From Desulfosporosinus sp. Sb-LF (GTDB taxonomy: Bacteria > Bacillota > Desulfitobacteriia > Desulfitobacteriales > Desulfitobacteriaceae): DNA of 64,000 nucleotides. This document shows positions 35,509 through 43,762 of the stretch, piece after piece. Made by a program: the position numbers and the translations under genes. A model generated the notes under the pieces. It ran no database searches, was not told the origin of the DNA, and saw only the letters and a list, made by a program, of their open reading frames with translations. The stretch spans positions 248,001-312,000 of the forward strand of contig NZ_SPQR01000005.1 of assembly GCF_004766055.1 (NCBI RefSeq), given 5' to 3'. Positions within the stretch are counted from its first letter, which is position 1, and the number at the start of each line of letters is the position of its first letter.

Positions 35509-36675
35509 TCACGAATGTAATCGAAACTCCTTCTTAATCCTTTGAAGAAGTTTTTTGTCATTCAAAACGTCCCAGCCTGTCAAAGCGAGTGTTTGCATTG
35601 CTAACATAACTAATCTTTCTCCGTCTGATGAGAGAGCGGCTTGAGCAAAATCCCGCGTATGTGGGATTTCTGTGCCTGTTCCTAACGTCAAATAGGGATG
35701 AATCGACGGAACAGCCCGACTAACATTTCCCATGTCCACAGACCCCATAGCGGTTTGAGGAGGAGCTATATAATTAATACCCATTTCTTGAAGGTTTTTC
35801 ATAAAACACCCTGCCAGGGTCACATTCGTATGCATTTCATCATAGGAAAACTCAAATTTCTTCCAAGTCATCTCTGCCGAAACCATGGAAGCTGCCCCTT
35901 CAGCACAGCGAATCACGAGCTCTCTCAATTCATCCAAGTCTTTGCGTTTTTGGGCCCTAAGATAAAAGCGTGCCACCGTGCGGTCTGGAACAATATTTGG
36001 CACGTTTCCCCCCTCGGAAATAATTCCATTAATTTTCATGTTCGGCGAGATCTGCTTTTTAAGGGCATTGATTCCGACGAAGAAGTTGATCATAGCATCT
36101 AACGCATTAATTCCAAAATTTGACGCGGCGACAGCATGAGCGGCTCGGCCATGAAATGTAAATTCCAACGCATCCAAAGCAAGACTAGAGATAATCGGAA
36201 CGTTTTGACTACCGGGATGAAACATAATTGCAGCATCAACATTCTCAAATATCCCCTTTTCCACCAACGTCACTTTTGCTCCACTAGTTTCTTCGGCCGG
36301 GCTACCGATCACTAAGATCTCACCCGGTATTTCCAAACTCTTACTCAAGATAACTGCCGCACCAGCACTGGCTGCACCTATTAAGTTGTGCCCACAGCCA
36401 TGCCCCACACCTGGCAAGGCATCATATTCCGCTAAAAAAGCTATTCGAGGACCTGGACGCGCACCTGAATATCGCGCTAAAAAAGCTGTCTCCACCTCGG
36501 CAATACCACGTTTCACTTCAAACCCATGTTTCTGAAGAAAACGGCATAGTACTTCGGAAGCGAAGTATTCCTTATATCCCAATTCTGGATGCTCCCCGAT
36601 CTGGAGAGCGACCTCCCATACTTCCTTACGCAGGAATTTTGCCTGATCCTTGAAAAATTCCTTAATAGCATCCAT
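35509..36675 (-). CDS. M20-family amidohydrolase/aminoacylase
   Basis: This 388-residue metal-dependent hydrolase is of the M20 peptidase family, close to AbgB/PM20D2 types. It shows AEYDALPGVGHGCGHN with metal ligands, the catalytic Glu in GSPAEETSGAK, and the lid/dimerisation domain with FHGRAAHAVAASNFGINALDAM. Such enzymes cleave amide bonds in acylated amino acids or small dipeptides. The nearby arginine genes raise a role in N-acyl-amino acid use, but it has its own transcript and terminator, so this is speculative. It is not ArgE by motif context, and the ArgJ route makes ArgE unnecessary. Confidence 0.88.
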   Translation of the reverse strand: MDAIKEFFKDQAKFLRKEVWEVALQIGEHPELGYKEYFASEVLCRFLQKHGFEVKRGIAEVETAFLARYSGARPGPRIAFLAEYDALPGVGHGCGHNLIGAASAGAAVILSKSLEIPGEILVIGSPAEETSGAKVTLVEKGIFENVDAAIMFHPGSQNVPIISSLALDALEFTFHGRAAHAVAASNFGINALDAMINFFVGINALKKQISPNMKINGIISEGGNVPNIVPDRTVARFYLRAQKRKDLDELRELVIRCAEGAASMVSAEMTWKKFEFSYDEMHTNVTLAGCFMKNLQEMGINYIAPPQTAMGSVDMGNVSRAVPSIHPYLTLGTGTEIPHTRDFAQAALSSDGERLVMLAMQTLALTGWDVLNDKKLLQRIKKEFRLHS

Positions 36676-36868
36676 GGGTGTCTCATCTCTCTTCTCTTAT
36701 TCTATCTCTAGTTTCCCTTCACGTCCTGATGCGAGCATACACTAATAGTTTAATTCATGTTCAGTTTTTTAGATAGTGGGCTTCTCGTAGCTAACCGAAT
36801 TCATACTCCAAAAGTTTCAGGGACTTGGATATTTATGATAACAGACACTATTGTGCCCCTATAGGAAA

Positions 36869-36912
36869 AAAGAATAAGCATTTTGCTGTGCCCTACAAAA
36901 TGCTTATTCTTT
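36869..36912 (-). terminator. Strong terminator overlapping the stop of the MltG-like gene
   Basis: A perfect 17-bp stem (36869-36885 with 36896-36912) with a 10-nt loop is followed by U7 on the minus strand. The stem includes the stop codon of the upstream gene. Confidence 0.93.
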
Positions 36913-37405
36913 ATTTTTTCAATAATCGATGAATCAATTCCTCTAAGGTTAAACCTAGGGACAGATTGAATGTCCCAGATCTAAACTTGCTTTCGGCCCC
37001 CATTTGATGAGCACTGTCCAGAAAGGCCACTTTATCTTTAATAAAGCCTTGAGCAACCAACAAATCTGCAATACGTTCTGCACTGGCTCCTTCCGGAATA
37101 ACAAAACTCCGCTCTATTGAGGTTGAGCTTTGGGTGTTAGACAACTGACTTTGCGGAGGTTGAGTAACAGCCGGGGATAAATTAGATGTAGAAGGTGGAG
37201 TTAAGGTCGAAGATTGAGGTGATGCAGGGGGCTTTGTAGATGCTGAAGGTTGAGTTGATGAAGAGGGAATAGATTGTTCTTTTGCGGGTGACCCCAACAA
37301 TGCTGTCACGGGTTGTCCTTGAATTGGGGTAATAGCCAGAGTTAATAGTGCACTCAAAATAAGCCCTGAACCTAAACCGAGCCAATAGGAACGAGTTATT
37401 TTCAT
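36911..37405 (-). CDS. Membrane-anchored protein with MltG (YceG)-like LysM domain
   Basis: In this 164-residue protein, residues about 8-28 are an N-terminal membrane anchor. Residues 35-98 are a Pro/Ser/Thr/Gln-rich low-complexity linker. The last 65 residues (IPEGASAERIADLLVAQGFI, FRSGTFNLSLGLTLEELIHRLLKK) resemble the LysM-like N-terminal module of the endolytic transglycosylase MltG. The catalytic YceG domain is missing, so it can at most bind or localise at the wall. It overlaps the upstream membrane-HTH gene by 4 nt. A GGAGGAG ribosome site is present. Sporulation-linked expression is likely from its neighbour cwlD, but inferred. Confidence 0.75.
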   Translation of the reverse strand: MKITRSYWLGLGSGLILSALLTLAITPIQGQPVTALLGSPAKEQSIPSSSTQPSASTKPPASPQSSTLTPPSTSNLSPAVTQPPQSQLSNTQSSTSIERSFVIPEGASAERIADLLVAQGFIKDKVAFLDSAHQMGAESKFRSGTFNLSLGLTLEELIHRLLKK

Positions 37406-37896
37406 CTGGCTCCTCCTTTAGGCTGCATTTGCAAAACCATGGTTACAGCATCTTGGCTTAATGATAAATGATGTGCTATTTCAGGAATACTTTGACCACG
37501 TTCAGCAAGTACCAAGACTTCTTGATATTTAGGCGACATATTACTTTGATGTTGGAGCTTTGGTTGTGGTTGAGTCGATTCAGACTGAGGTTTTGGGTTA
37601 GGTTGAGTTTGATTATAGGTTCGAAGGACTTGATCCTTAGCATTTAAAACATAGAGTTTATTGTTTTTTTCATTACCTTCAGTTTCTTTTGGAGCAGCTT
37701 CTTCAACCTGTTTTGTTCTTTGTAGTTTCTGATCAAGGCCATGAACCTGATCTTGAACCTGGAGAATTTCTCTTTTCAAATATGCAAGCCCCTTTAAGGC
37801 GGTTATAGTTTCCTCGTTAGGTGGATCTTGCCAGCGCCAACCCAAGAACAAACAGATAATACCTACAATAACTAAGATGATCGGCAAAAGACCCAC
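37402..37896 (-). CDS. Membrane-anchored protein with C-terminal helix-turn-helix
   Basis: This protein of about 164 residues has one N-terminal membrane helix (LLPIILVIVGIICLFLGW) and a predicted coiled-coil (about 35-65). A Gln/Pro-rich linker follows, then a C-terminal HTH-like segment EVLVLAERGQSIPEIAHHLSLSQDAVTMVLQM. This layout matches the DUF6115-type proteins of Firmicutes. The frame starts at an ATG at 37914, but AAGGAGG lies inside it and is spaced 6 nt from a GTG at 37896, so I use the GTG. It overlaps the MltG-like gene by 4 nt, and the two form a small operon. Confidence 0.7.
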   Translation of the reverse strand: MGLLPIILVIVGIICLFLGWRWQDPPNEETITALKGLAYLKREILQVQDQVHGLDQKLQRTKQVEEAAPKETEGNEKNNKLYVLNAKDQVLRTYNQTQPNPKPQSESTQPQPKLQHQSNMSPKYQEVLVLAERGQSIPEIAHHLSLSQDAVTMVLQMQPKGGAR

Positions 37897-38036
37897 AAAT
37901 GTCCTCCTTTCCATTCAGCCAAAATTGACAATGCTTTACGTCAAAAGCATCTGCATTTTTGGCGCATATTAAAGTATTCGCTATAGAAAAATGGTTTTCC
38001 TGCCACTAGCAAACATCATCGAGTATATTCTTCTAT

Positions 38037-38774
38037 TCACTTAGGACTTTTAATTCCTTCAGTTTGTTTGCTGAAATAGACACTTATTCCCTGATAAATA
38101 GCAACTGCCAGCTTTTGTTGATACTCTGGCGTCGTCAATAACTGTTCTTCAGCAAGATTAGACAGAAAGCCTAGCTCAACTGTTACTGCCGCTTGATGGG
38201 CTTTTTTCAAGACATAAATATCCTGATTTCCTTTACTCACTCTTTTGCCATTTGTCATACTATTGAGCTCCTGCTGAATCGCTTGGGCCAATAACTTCCC
38301 TTCTGGTGAATCCCCATGATAAAACGTCTGTGCACCCGTCAATTTAGCGTCTGGAAAACTATTTGCATGAATGCTAACATAAACATCCGCTTGGGAGTCC
38401 CTAGCAAGCTGAATGCGTTGTGCTAAGTCCTCTCGTTTGCGCTTCGCAAGTCCTTGTGACGTTCCGAGATCACTGTCATCTTCACGAACCATAATTGCTT
38501 TAGCTCCACTTTGCTGAACGAGTGCCTGCACACGTTTGGAAACTGCGAGAGTCACGTCTTTTTCCAAAACCTTGGTTTTACCCACTGCGCCTGGATCTAC
38601 GCCCCCGTGGCCAGCATCGATCACCACGACTTTATTCCCCAAAGTCCAGCTCCAGATTTTTTTATCCTGCTCACGAAACCCCCAGCCAAGGGCTAACACC
38701 GAAATAAGTGCAAGCGCGATTCCACCAATAACTGCCTTACGTCGTCTAATACTCACAACCCAGATTGGTTTCAT
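38037..38774 (-). CDS. cwlD: N-acetylmuramoyl-L-alanine amidase CwlD (sporulation)
   Basis: This 245-residue exported amidase removes the stem peptide from muramic acid so that muramic lactam can form in the spore cortex. An N-terminal membrane anchor is followed by an Amidase_3 domain: VVIDAGHGGVDPGA with the first zinc His, Glu in VLEKDVTLA, YVSIHANSFPD with the second His, and the catalytic Glu in VELGFLSN. The ATG at 38774 is 7 nt after GAGGAGG; the ATG five codons earlier is inside that site. A sporulation-sigma-like promoter precedes it. It indicates an endospore former. Confidence 0.93.
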   Translation of the reverse strand: MKPIWVVSIRRRKAVIGGIALALISVLALGWGFREQDKKIWSWTLGNKVVVIDAGHGGVDPGAVGKTKVLEKDVTLAVSKRVQALVQQSGAKAIMVREDDSDLGTSQGLAKRKREDLAQRIQLARDSQADVYVSIHANSFPDAKLTGAQTFYHGDSPEGKLLAQAIQQELNSMTNGKRVSKGNQDIYVLKKAHQAAVTVELGFLSNLAEEQLLTTPEYQQKLAVAIYQGISVYFSKQTEGIKSPK

Positions 38775-38806
38775 TCCCATCCTCCTCACCCAATCTATTC
38801 CGTTTT

Positions 38807-38835
38807 ACCTTATGGGGGAGACATGGGGAATATGC
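38807..38835 (-). promoter_or_regulatory. Candidate sporulation sigma (SigE/SigG-type) promoter of cwlD
   Basis: On the minus strand GCATATT, 14 nt, then CATAAGGT, similar to the SigE pattern (ATATT-14-CATACAnT). It lies about 33 nt from the cwlD start. The -10 match is partial. Confidence 0.4.
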
Positions 38836-38897
38836 GTTGGGCTTGTCAAAAAACGTAAGATTTATACCAAAGGGTATAGAAGTGGACATCGTCAAAG

Positions 38898-38933
38898 AAA
38901 GACCAGCGGATTTCTCTTCTTCCGCCGGTCTTT
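38898..38933 (-). terminator. Second hairpin downstream of rpsI
   Basis: AAAGACC-A-GCGGA (38898-38910) pairs with TCCGC-C-GGTCTTT (38921-38933) with one mismatch, and T-rich sequence follows on the minus strand. It backs up the rpsI terminator and shields cwlD from readthrough. Confidence 0.65.
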
Positions 38934-38980
38934 GTGAAAGCATTTTTCGAGCGTCGATTACCGTCTTTGAAGCTTAAGCA

Positions 38981-39007
38981 AAAAGGAAGGGATAAAACCC
39001 TTCCTTT
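38981..39007 (-). terminator. Terminator of the rplM-rpsI operon
   Basis: AAAGGAAGGG (38982-38991) pairs with CCCTTCCTTT (38998-39007), giving U5 on the minus strand, 40 nt beyond the rpsI stop. Confidence 0.88.
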
Positions 39008-39046
39008 GATTTGCGCATTTTGCACACAGCAAAAGCCATGTATAAC

Positions 39047-39442
39047 TTAACGTTTAGAGAATTGTGGGGCTTTACGAGCTTTCTTCAAGCCGTATTTGCG
39101 ACGTTCCTTCATACGTGGGTCACGCGTCAGGAAACCGGCCCTCTTAAGACTTGGACGAAGACTGGCATCCGCCTTCAGCAAAGCACGAGCAATGCCTAAG
39201 CGTATCGCACCAGCTTGACCAGTGGTGCCCCCTCCGTTAGCGAGAGCAATAACATCATACTTAGCCAGTGTGTCTGTGATGTTAAAAGGTTGTTGAACGA
39301 TCATTTCCAGTGTTTTCTTGCCAAAGTATTCCGCCAATTGACGTTTGTTAATGATGAACTTTCCTTCACCCGGAATAAGGCGAACGCGTGCGATTGCATT
39401 TTTGCGTCGTCCTGTAGCAGCATATTGTAATTGAGTTGCCAT
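39047..39442 (-). CDS. rpsI: 30S ribosomal protein S9 (uS9)
   Basis: This 131-residue r-protein of the 30S head has a C-terminal tail that reaches the tRNA in the P site. It shows the N-terminal [12 protein letters not shown], central [20 protein letters not shown] and C-terminal [24 protein letters not shown]. The last two residues Lys-Arg are the conserved tRNA-contacting end. The start ATG follows AGGAGGAAG. It is second in rplM-rpsI. Confidence 0.98.
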   Translation of the reverse strand: MATQLQYAATGRRKNAIARVRLIPGEGKFIINKRQLAEYFGKKTLEMIVQQPFNITDTLAKYDVIALANGGGTTGQAGAIRLGIARALLKADASLRPSLKRAGFLTRDPRMKERRKYGLKKARKAPQFSKR

Positions 39443-39465
39443 GTTTTACTTCCTCCTTCCTAAAT

Positions 39466-39897
39466 CTATTGAATTGTCCAGATTTCAGGTTGTTGAGCTT
39501 GATGGGGATGCGATTCTCCCTTGTACACCTTCAACTTTGTGTACATCTGGGCGCCCAACTTGTTATGAGGAAGCATTCCCTTCACGGCATGTTCCATAGC
39601 TCGTTCAGGCATAATTTGCATTAATTTCTTGTAAGGAACTTCTTTTAACCCGCCAGGAAACCCAGAGTGGCGCCGATACATTTTGTCATTAAGTTTGTTA
39701 CCTGTTAACACCAATTTTTCGGCATTGACGATGATAACATGATCCCCGGTGTCTACATTAGGGGTGAATGTCGGTTTATGTTTACCTCTCAGAAGACGTG
39801 CTGCTTCAGTAGCAATACGACCCAAGGGGATTCCCGCAGCGTCGATGATATACCATTTGCGCTCTTGGTCTTGTGCTTTCGCAAAAAACGTGGTCAT
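39466..39897 (-). CDS. rplM: 50S ribosomal protein L13 (uL13)
   Basis: This 143-residue early-assembly 50S protein has [27 protein letters not shown] and the central [18 protein letters not shown], plus [19 protein letters not shown] near the end. GGAGGG precedes the ATG. A strong promoter about 125 nt upstream and a repeat-bearing leader suggest leader-mediated autoregulation as known for L13 in Bacillus. The leader here is not proven homologous. Confidence 0.98.
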   Translation of the reverse strand: MTTFFAKAQDQERKWYIIDAAGIPLGRIATEAARLLRGKHKPTFTPNVDTGDHVIIVNAEKLVLTGNKLNDKMYRRHSGFPGGLKEVPYKKLMQIMPERAMEHAVKGMLPHNKLGAQMYTKLKVYKGESHPHQAQQPEIWTIQ

Positions 39898-40013
39898 GAC
39901 TTTCCCTCCAATTAGCAGTATTCCGTCTTTATTTCACTCGCATGGGGCTCAATCATGCTTGTGGTGTTGCCTCGGGCATGGGGCTCAATCACAGCCTTGG
40001 CATAAAAACTCAT
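39898..40013 (-). promoter_or_regulatory. Leader of rplM-rpsI with duplicated 16-nt element
   Basis: The predicted 116-nt 5' UTR holds the 16-mer GCATGGGGCTCAATCA twice (plus 39940-39955 and 39976-39991). The central CATGC (39954-39958) can pair with either copy's GCATG, giving two mutually exclusive hairpins. This suits an autoregulatory r-protein leader. Confidence 0.5.
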
Positions 40014-40019
40014 ATTTAT

Positions 40020-40048
40020 ATTTTATTTAAATTCTAACCTCTTGTCAA
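40020..40048 (-). promoter_or_regulatory. rplM-rpsI promoter
   Basis: On the minus strand TTGACA (complement of 40043-40048), exactly 17 nt, then TAAAAT (complement of 40020-40025). It is a near-consensus sigma-A promoter. Confidence 0.8.
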
Positions 40049-40102
40049 GTTGTTTTTATTAAAAACGATTCAACAATTCATTTGTAAAGCTATCACTTCA
40101 AA

Positions 40103-40885
40103 TTACTCAACTAAATCCTGAAAAACATCAAAGGGACTATCGTCCGTATAATTCACATGGACAAGAGTCAAGCCCTGTGCTCGTGCAATTACACGCGCGC
40201 GTTCCCGCTTTTGACTGGCAATAATCTCAGGAATCTCATCAGGATGAATCCTACCCTTTCCCACGTCCATAAGTGTTCCAACAATTATTCGTACCATATG
40301 GTATAGAAATCCATCTCCTACACAGGATACTCTTACTAGCCGCTGATCTTCTTTAACTTGGCAGCGATAAATCGTCCGTTCGAACGTCTTACTTGTTCCA
40401 CCTGCTGCTGCAAATGTCTTAAAGTTATGAAACCCCTCCAGAAAACTAGCAGCCTTTTGCATTTTAGTTACATTCATTGGGATGGGCTCATGATAAGCAT
40501 AGAGACGATTGAATACATTCGGAATGGGATTGTTGTCCACCTGGTAATCGTAGCGTTTCCACTTTGCTGACCAGCGCGCATTAAAAGTATCCGGCACGCA
40601 GTCTGCCTTGAGTATGCGTATATCTCTGGGTAACAGACTGTTAATAGCCTTAGGAATTTTTTCTTCCGGAATTCTTGCCGAAGTCGTAAAGTTCACTACC
40701 TGCCCTAATGCATGGACTCCCTTATCCGTACGACCGGCCATTGCTAAAGAAATCTCTTCATCGACTAATCTCGCCCATACTTCTTCCAAGGTTCCCTGGA
40801 TCGTAGGGCCGTGAGTTGCATCCTGTCGCTGGAACCCATGATAGTTTGTCCCGTCATAAGACACTTTAAGCCGAATGTTTCGCAT
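40103..40885 (-). CDS. truA: tRNA pseudouridine synthase A TruA
   Basis: This 260-residue enzyme makes pseudouridine at positions 38-40 of the tRNA anticodon arm. It has KVSYDGTNYHGFQRQ, the catalytic Asp in AGRTDKGVHALGQV, FNARWSAKWKRYDYQ and GDGFLYHMVRIIVGTL. A GGGGCTAGGAG site precedes the ATG. It is downstream of ecfT and upstream of rplM, the usual clostridial order ecfA-ecfT-truA-rplM-rpsI. Confidence 0.97.
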   Translation of the reverse strand: MRNIRLKVSYDGTNYHGFQRQDATHGPTIQGTLEEVWARLVDEEISLAMAGRTDKGVHALGQVVNFTTSARIPEEKIPKAINSLLPRDIRILKADCVPDTFNARWSAKWKRYDYQVDNNPIPNVFNRLYAYHEPIPMNVTKMQKAASFLEGFHNFKTFAAAGGTSKTFERTIYRCQVKEDQRLVRVSCVGDGFLYHMVRIIVGTLMDVGKGRIHPDEIPEIIASQKRERARVIARAQGLTLVHVNYTDDSPFDVFQDLVE

Positions 40886-40916
40886 TAATACTCCTAGCCC
40901 CCACTACGAATGGTTT

Positions 40917-41714
40917 CTATTTCAAGATCAAAAGTAATACTCCCCATACTATCACGAAAAGAGATCCGAGGCGATCTCTTTTCGTCCACTCATGAAGCAT
41001 AAGCGGACGATAGTTTCCCGAACCAAATCCTCTAGCCATTAAGTTTTCGGAAAGTTCTTCCGCACGTCGCAAACTTAAGAGGATTAGCGGTACAATGAGC
41101 TGAATAAACTCCCAAGAGCGTTGGATCCAAGAAGATGGCCACTCGCTCTTTAACACTCGGGCCTTCCAAATGAAAGTTGCCTCTTCGAGAATCAGAGGTA
41201 TAAATCGTAACGTCAAGGTAAGCAAAAGAGCAAAATCTGCAGCTTTTGGCGTAAGGCGGGTAAGCGGATCAAAGAAGTACGCAATTCCCACCCCTTGTTC
41301 AAGGGGCATTGTTACTGCCGTAAAAAGGCGGGTTAAGGCAAAAAGCAAGGCGATACGCCACAACATGTAACCAGCTTGCACTAAACCACTCTGTGACCAA
41401 TGACCATACCAAAATGCCGTGTTTTCCCATTCCCACCCTGTTGCCAATCCGTAGAACAACCCCAGCCATAGAATTACCAGTGTTAGGGAACGATATAATT
41501 TAAGGGGGATACGACCCAATAAAACAAGCCCTAGAAAGGCGCAGGAACTTAAGGTTAGCCCTTGCCAACCAGTCAATGTCATTAGGAGGGATAAAACGGC
41601 AAGTCCCCCAACCTTAAGTCTCGGATCTAGACGATGCATTATACTATTGCTTGGCCAGTAGAGTTCAAAAACTTTAATATTGAGCCCCCCTCTTTCAGAA
41701 GCGAACACCAGCAA
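40917..41714 (-). CDS. ecfT: Energy-coupling factor transporter transmembrane protein EcfT
   Basis: This protein of about 265 residues is the membrane scaffold joining the EcfA ATPases to vitamin- or cobalt-specific S components. It has about five hydrophobic helices. The two coupling helices carry Ala-Arg-Gly motifs: the second (ENLMARGFGSGNY) is plain, and the first is changed to WKARVLKSE. The start is unclear. TTG (41714) and GTG (41708) lie inside the ecfA tail and lack a Shine-Dalgarno. A strong AGAGGGGGG is 6 nt before an ATT codon at 41676-41678, where family homology begins (KVFELYWPSNS). No S component is in the window. Confidence 0.9.
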   Translation of the reverse strand: MLVFASERGGLNIKVFELYWPSNSIMHRLDPRLKVGGLAVLSLLMTLTGWQGLTLSSCAFLGLVLLGRIPLKLYRSLTLVILWLGLFYGLATGWEWENTAFWYGHWSQSGLVQAGYMLWRIALLFALTRLFTAVTMPLEQGVGIAYFFDPLTRLTPKAADFALLLTLTLRFIPLILEEATFIWKARVLKSEWPSSWIQRSWEFIQLIVPLILLSLRRAEELSENLMARGFGSGNYRPLMLHEWTKRDRLGSLFVIVWGVLLLILK

Positions 41715-43260
41715 CTTTAAATCGCTCCTGATGCTCTTTCCAGCACTGGCTTGGGCAGTCTAACACCACATTACCCTTTTCAACGATCCAAAGCCTAGTA
41801 GCATTCGGTAATACCTCTCTTAAATCGTGGGTTACATACAGTATGGTAATGTTGTCCCAAGACGAAATCATGCTCTGAATCCCTGCCCGGCTTGTCGCAT
41901 CGAGACCCAGTAGTGGTTCGTCTAAAAGGAGAATTTCAGGGATCGTCCTCAAAGCGGAAGCCAATGCGACCATTTGCCGCTCTCCACCACTTAGGCGCTC
42001 AGGAGCGACCTCAGCTAAGCTAGCATTGAGGCCAAACTCCTCTAAATAGGATAATCTATCTTCAGTTTTTGACTTCAGATCTTGCTTAACGTCTCCGTAA
42101 AACACCTCATGGTAGACACTACGCCCAATAAGATATTCACCTGCTTCTTGAAGTACAAAACGGACTTTTCTTCGTAACGTATGCACAGTAGACTTTGATA
42201 TAGGGTCTCCGCACACCAAAAGCTGCCCTTCAGTCGGCAGAATTAAGCCTACGACACTCTCTAATAGGGTCGTCTTTCCTGAACCGGAAGGTCCGACTAT
42301 GCCAATAAACTCACCTGCTCTTACAACATGATTGAGCCTCAGGCGGGAATCATAGTTAGCTTGTCTCCATTCAATTAGCGCCCTGTCTTGGCCTTGGTGT
42401 TTATTAGCCCGATTCACCGCAACTTCCTTAACACCCTTACCGCTCGAAATACCCTTGTCTGTCTTATCTACACTATCTACATTAACATCCTTATTTCTCT
42501 TAGCTATAAGATCTTCCTTTGCATCCTTAGCTCCCTTAATCCCCATTGCTGGCATTATTCCGAGGGCATAGAGCGAAAGGTTTTCGCAGTTGTCAAACGC
42601 GACGCTTGGTCTACCTAAGTCCACAACTCTACCCTTGTCGATAACCAAAAGACGATCTGCTTGATATGCTAATTCTGGGTCGTGCGTAATCCAAAGTTGG
42701 CCCGTTTCCCCACGGACTTGGAACAGAAGTTCTAGGATGTTCGCTTGAGCGCGAGTATCAAGCATAGTTAGTGCCTCATCTAAAATGAGAAAGGTTGGGT
42801 GTAATGCCAAAATTGCAGCAACAACAAGTCTTTGCCTTTCTCCCCCCGAAAGTGTCGCAGGAGACTGATCCTCTTTGCCACCTAAACCTATGCTAGAAGC
42901 CAGTTCACGCACCCTATCTGATACTCGATGAATATCTTGCCCTAGGTTCAGAAGTCCAAAGCCCAACTCTTCGGCGACCGTTGCTCCAATCGTCTGCCGC
43001 ATGGGATGTTGTCCAATAAACCCAATTTCCTTCCATCGCTTAACACTACTCCAAGAACAAGCGATACCGTCAACTAAAAGGCGAATCTCCCCATCTTTAG
43101 GTTCGATTAGCCCCGCCAAAAGGCGGGCCAATGTAGATTTCCCAGAACCGTTAGCACCCATCAACGCGATAATTTCGCCTTGATGCCAATCAAAATTAAC
43201 TCCGTTAAATAGTTCACTATAATGGATGTTCTGCACCTCGAGAACTTTTTCAGGTTTCAC
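41695..43260 (-). CDS. Fused EcfA1-EcfA2 energy-coupling factor ATPases
   Basis: This 521-residue protein holds two complete ABC ATPase domains that are usually separate genes in this locus. Domain 1: Walker A GANGSGKST (35-43), Q-loop FIGQHP, signature LSGGERQR (137-144), Walker B ending D161-E162, switch WITHD. A charged linker rich in Lys/Asp/Gly (about 240-295) follows. Domain 2: Walker A GPSGSGKTT (323-331), LSGGERQ (423-429), D447-E448, VTHD. It should act as an internal heterodimer powering EcfT. Domain 1 has DEALT where DEPT is usual. The GTG start follows GGAGGG. Confidence 0.92.
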   Translation of the reverse strand: MKPEKVLEVQNIHYSELFNGVNFDWHQGEIIALMGANGSGKSTLARLLAGLIEPKDGEIRLLVDGIACSWSSVKRWKEIGFIGQHPMRQTIGATVAEELGFGLLNLGQDIHRVSDRVRELASSIGLGGKEDQSPATLSGGERQRLVVAAILALHPTFLILDEALTMLDTRAQANILELLFQVRGETGQLWITHDPELAYQADRLLVIDKGRVVDLGRPSVAFDNCENLSLYALGIMPAMGIKGAKDAKEDLIAKRNKDVNVDSVDKTDKGISSGKGVKEVAVNRANKHQGQDRALIEWRQANYDSRLRLNHVVRAGEFIGIVGPSGSGKTTLLESVVGLILPTEGQLLVCGDPISKSTVHTLRRKVRFVLQEAGEYLIGRSVYHEVFYGDVKQDLKSKTEDRLSYLEEFGLNASLAEVAPERLSGGERQMVALASALRTIPEILLLDEPLLGLDATSRAGIQSMISSWDNITILYVTHDLREVLPNATRLWIVEKGNVVLDCPSQCWKEHQERFKVAGVRF

Positions 43261-43344
43261 GAGATCCCTCCCTTAGCTCGAAAGAAAGTATAACAACATA
43301 GTCGGCTTTTATAGGAACCTGCAGGGGCCGAATGCTAGGATCAG

Positions 43345-43386
43345 CAAAGGCCGGGCTTGCTTAGTAACCTAAGCAACCCGGCCTCT
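43345..43386 (-). terminator. Hairpin after rplQ (end of alpha operon)
   Basis: AGGCCGGG-C-TTGCTTAG (43348-43364) pairs with CTAAGCAACCCGGCCT (43369-43384) with one bulged base. The U tract on the minus side is short, so partial readthrough to the ecf genes is possible. Confidence 0.75.
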
Positions 43387-43397
43387 AACAACTCGTG

Positions 43398-43736
43398 TTA
43401 TACGAGTTCGATGATTACCATTGTCGCAGCATCTCCCCGACGTAAGCCGAGTTTCATGATACGAGTATAGCCGCCCTGACGGTCAGCATATTTCGGCGCA
43501 ATGGTATCAAACAATTTTGTAACAACATCTTCATCCATGAGATAAGCCATCGACGAACGACGAGCAGCCAAATCGCCTTGTTTGCCTAGTGAAATCATTT
43601 TTTCAGCTATAGCATTGAGCTCCTTAGCGCGCGCTTCTGTCGTTTGAATACGTTCATGTCTTAACAGGGAAGTGACAATATTACGCAACATTGCCCCGCG
43701 ATGACCCATGTTTTTTCCCAACTTGCGGTAAGCCAA
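43398..43736 (-). CDS. rplQ: 50S ribosomal protein L17 (bL17)
   Basis: This 112-residue 50S protein starts with the family hallmark [23 protein letters not shown], followed by [11 protein letters not shown]. The C-terminal [21 protein letters not shown] is complete. The start is a TTG behind AAAGGAGGGG. It is last gene of the alpha operon. Confidence 0.98.
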   Translation of the reverse strand: MAYRKLGKNMGHRGAMLRNIVTSLLRHERIQTTEARAKELNAIAEKMISLGKQGDLAARRSSMAYLMDEDVVTKLFDTIAPKYADRQGGYTRIMKLGLRRGDAATMVIIELV

Positions 43737-43762
43737 TTACATTCCCCTCCTTTTGCACCGAA

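Noticed and set aside
35509-36675. Calling the M20 enzyme ArgE
   Set aside because: ArgJ completes the acetyl cycle, the gene has its own transcript, and its motifs fit AbgB/PM20D2-type amidohydrolases better.
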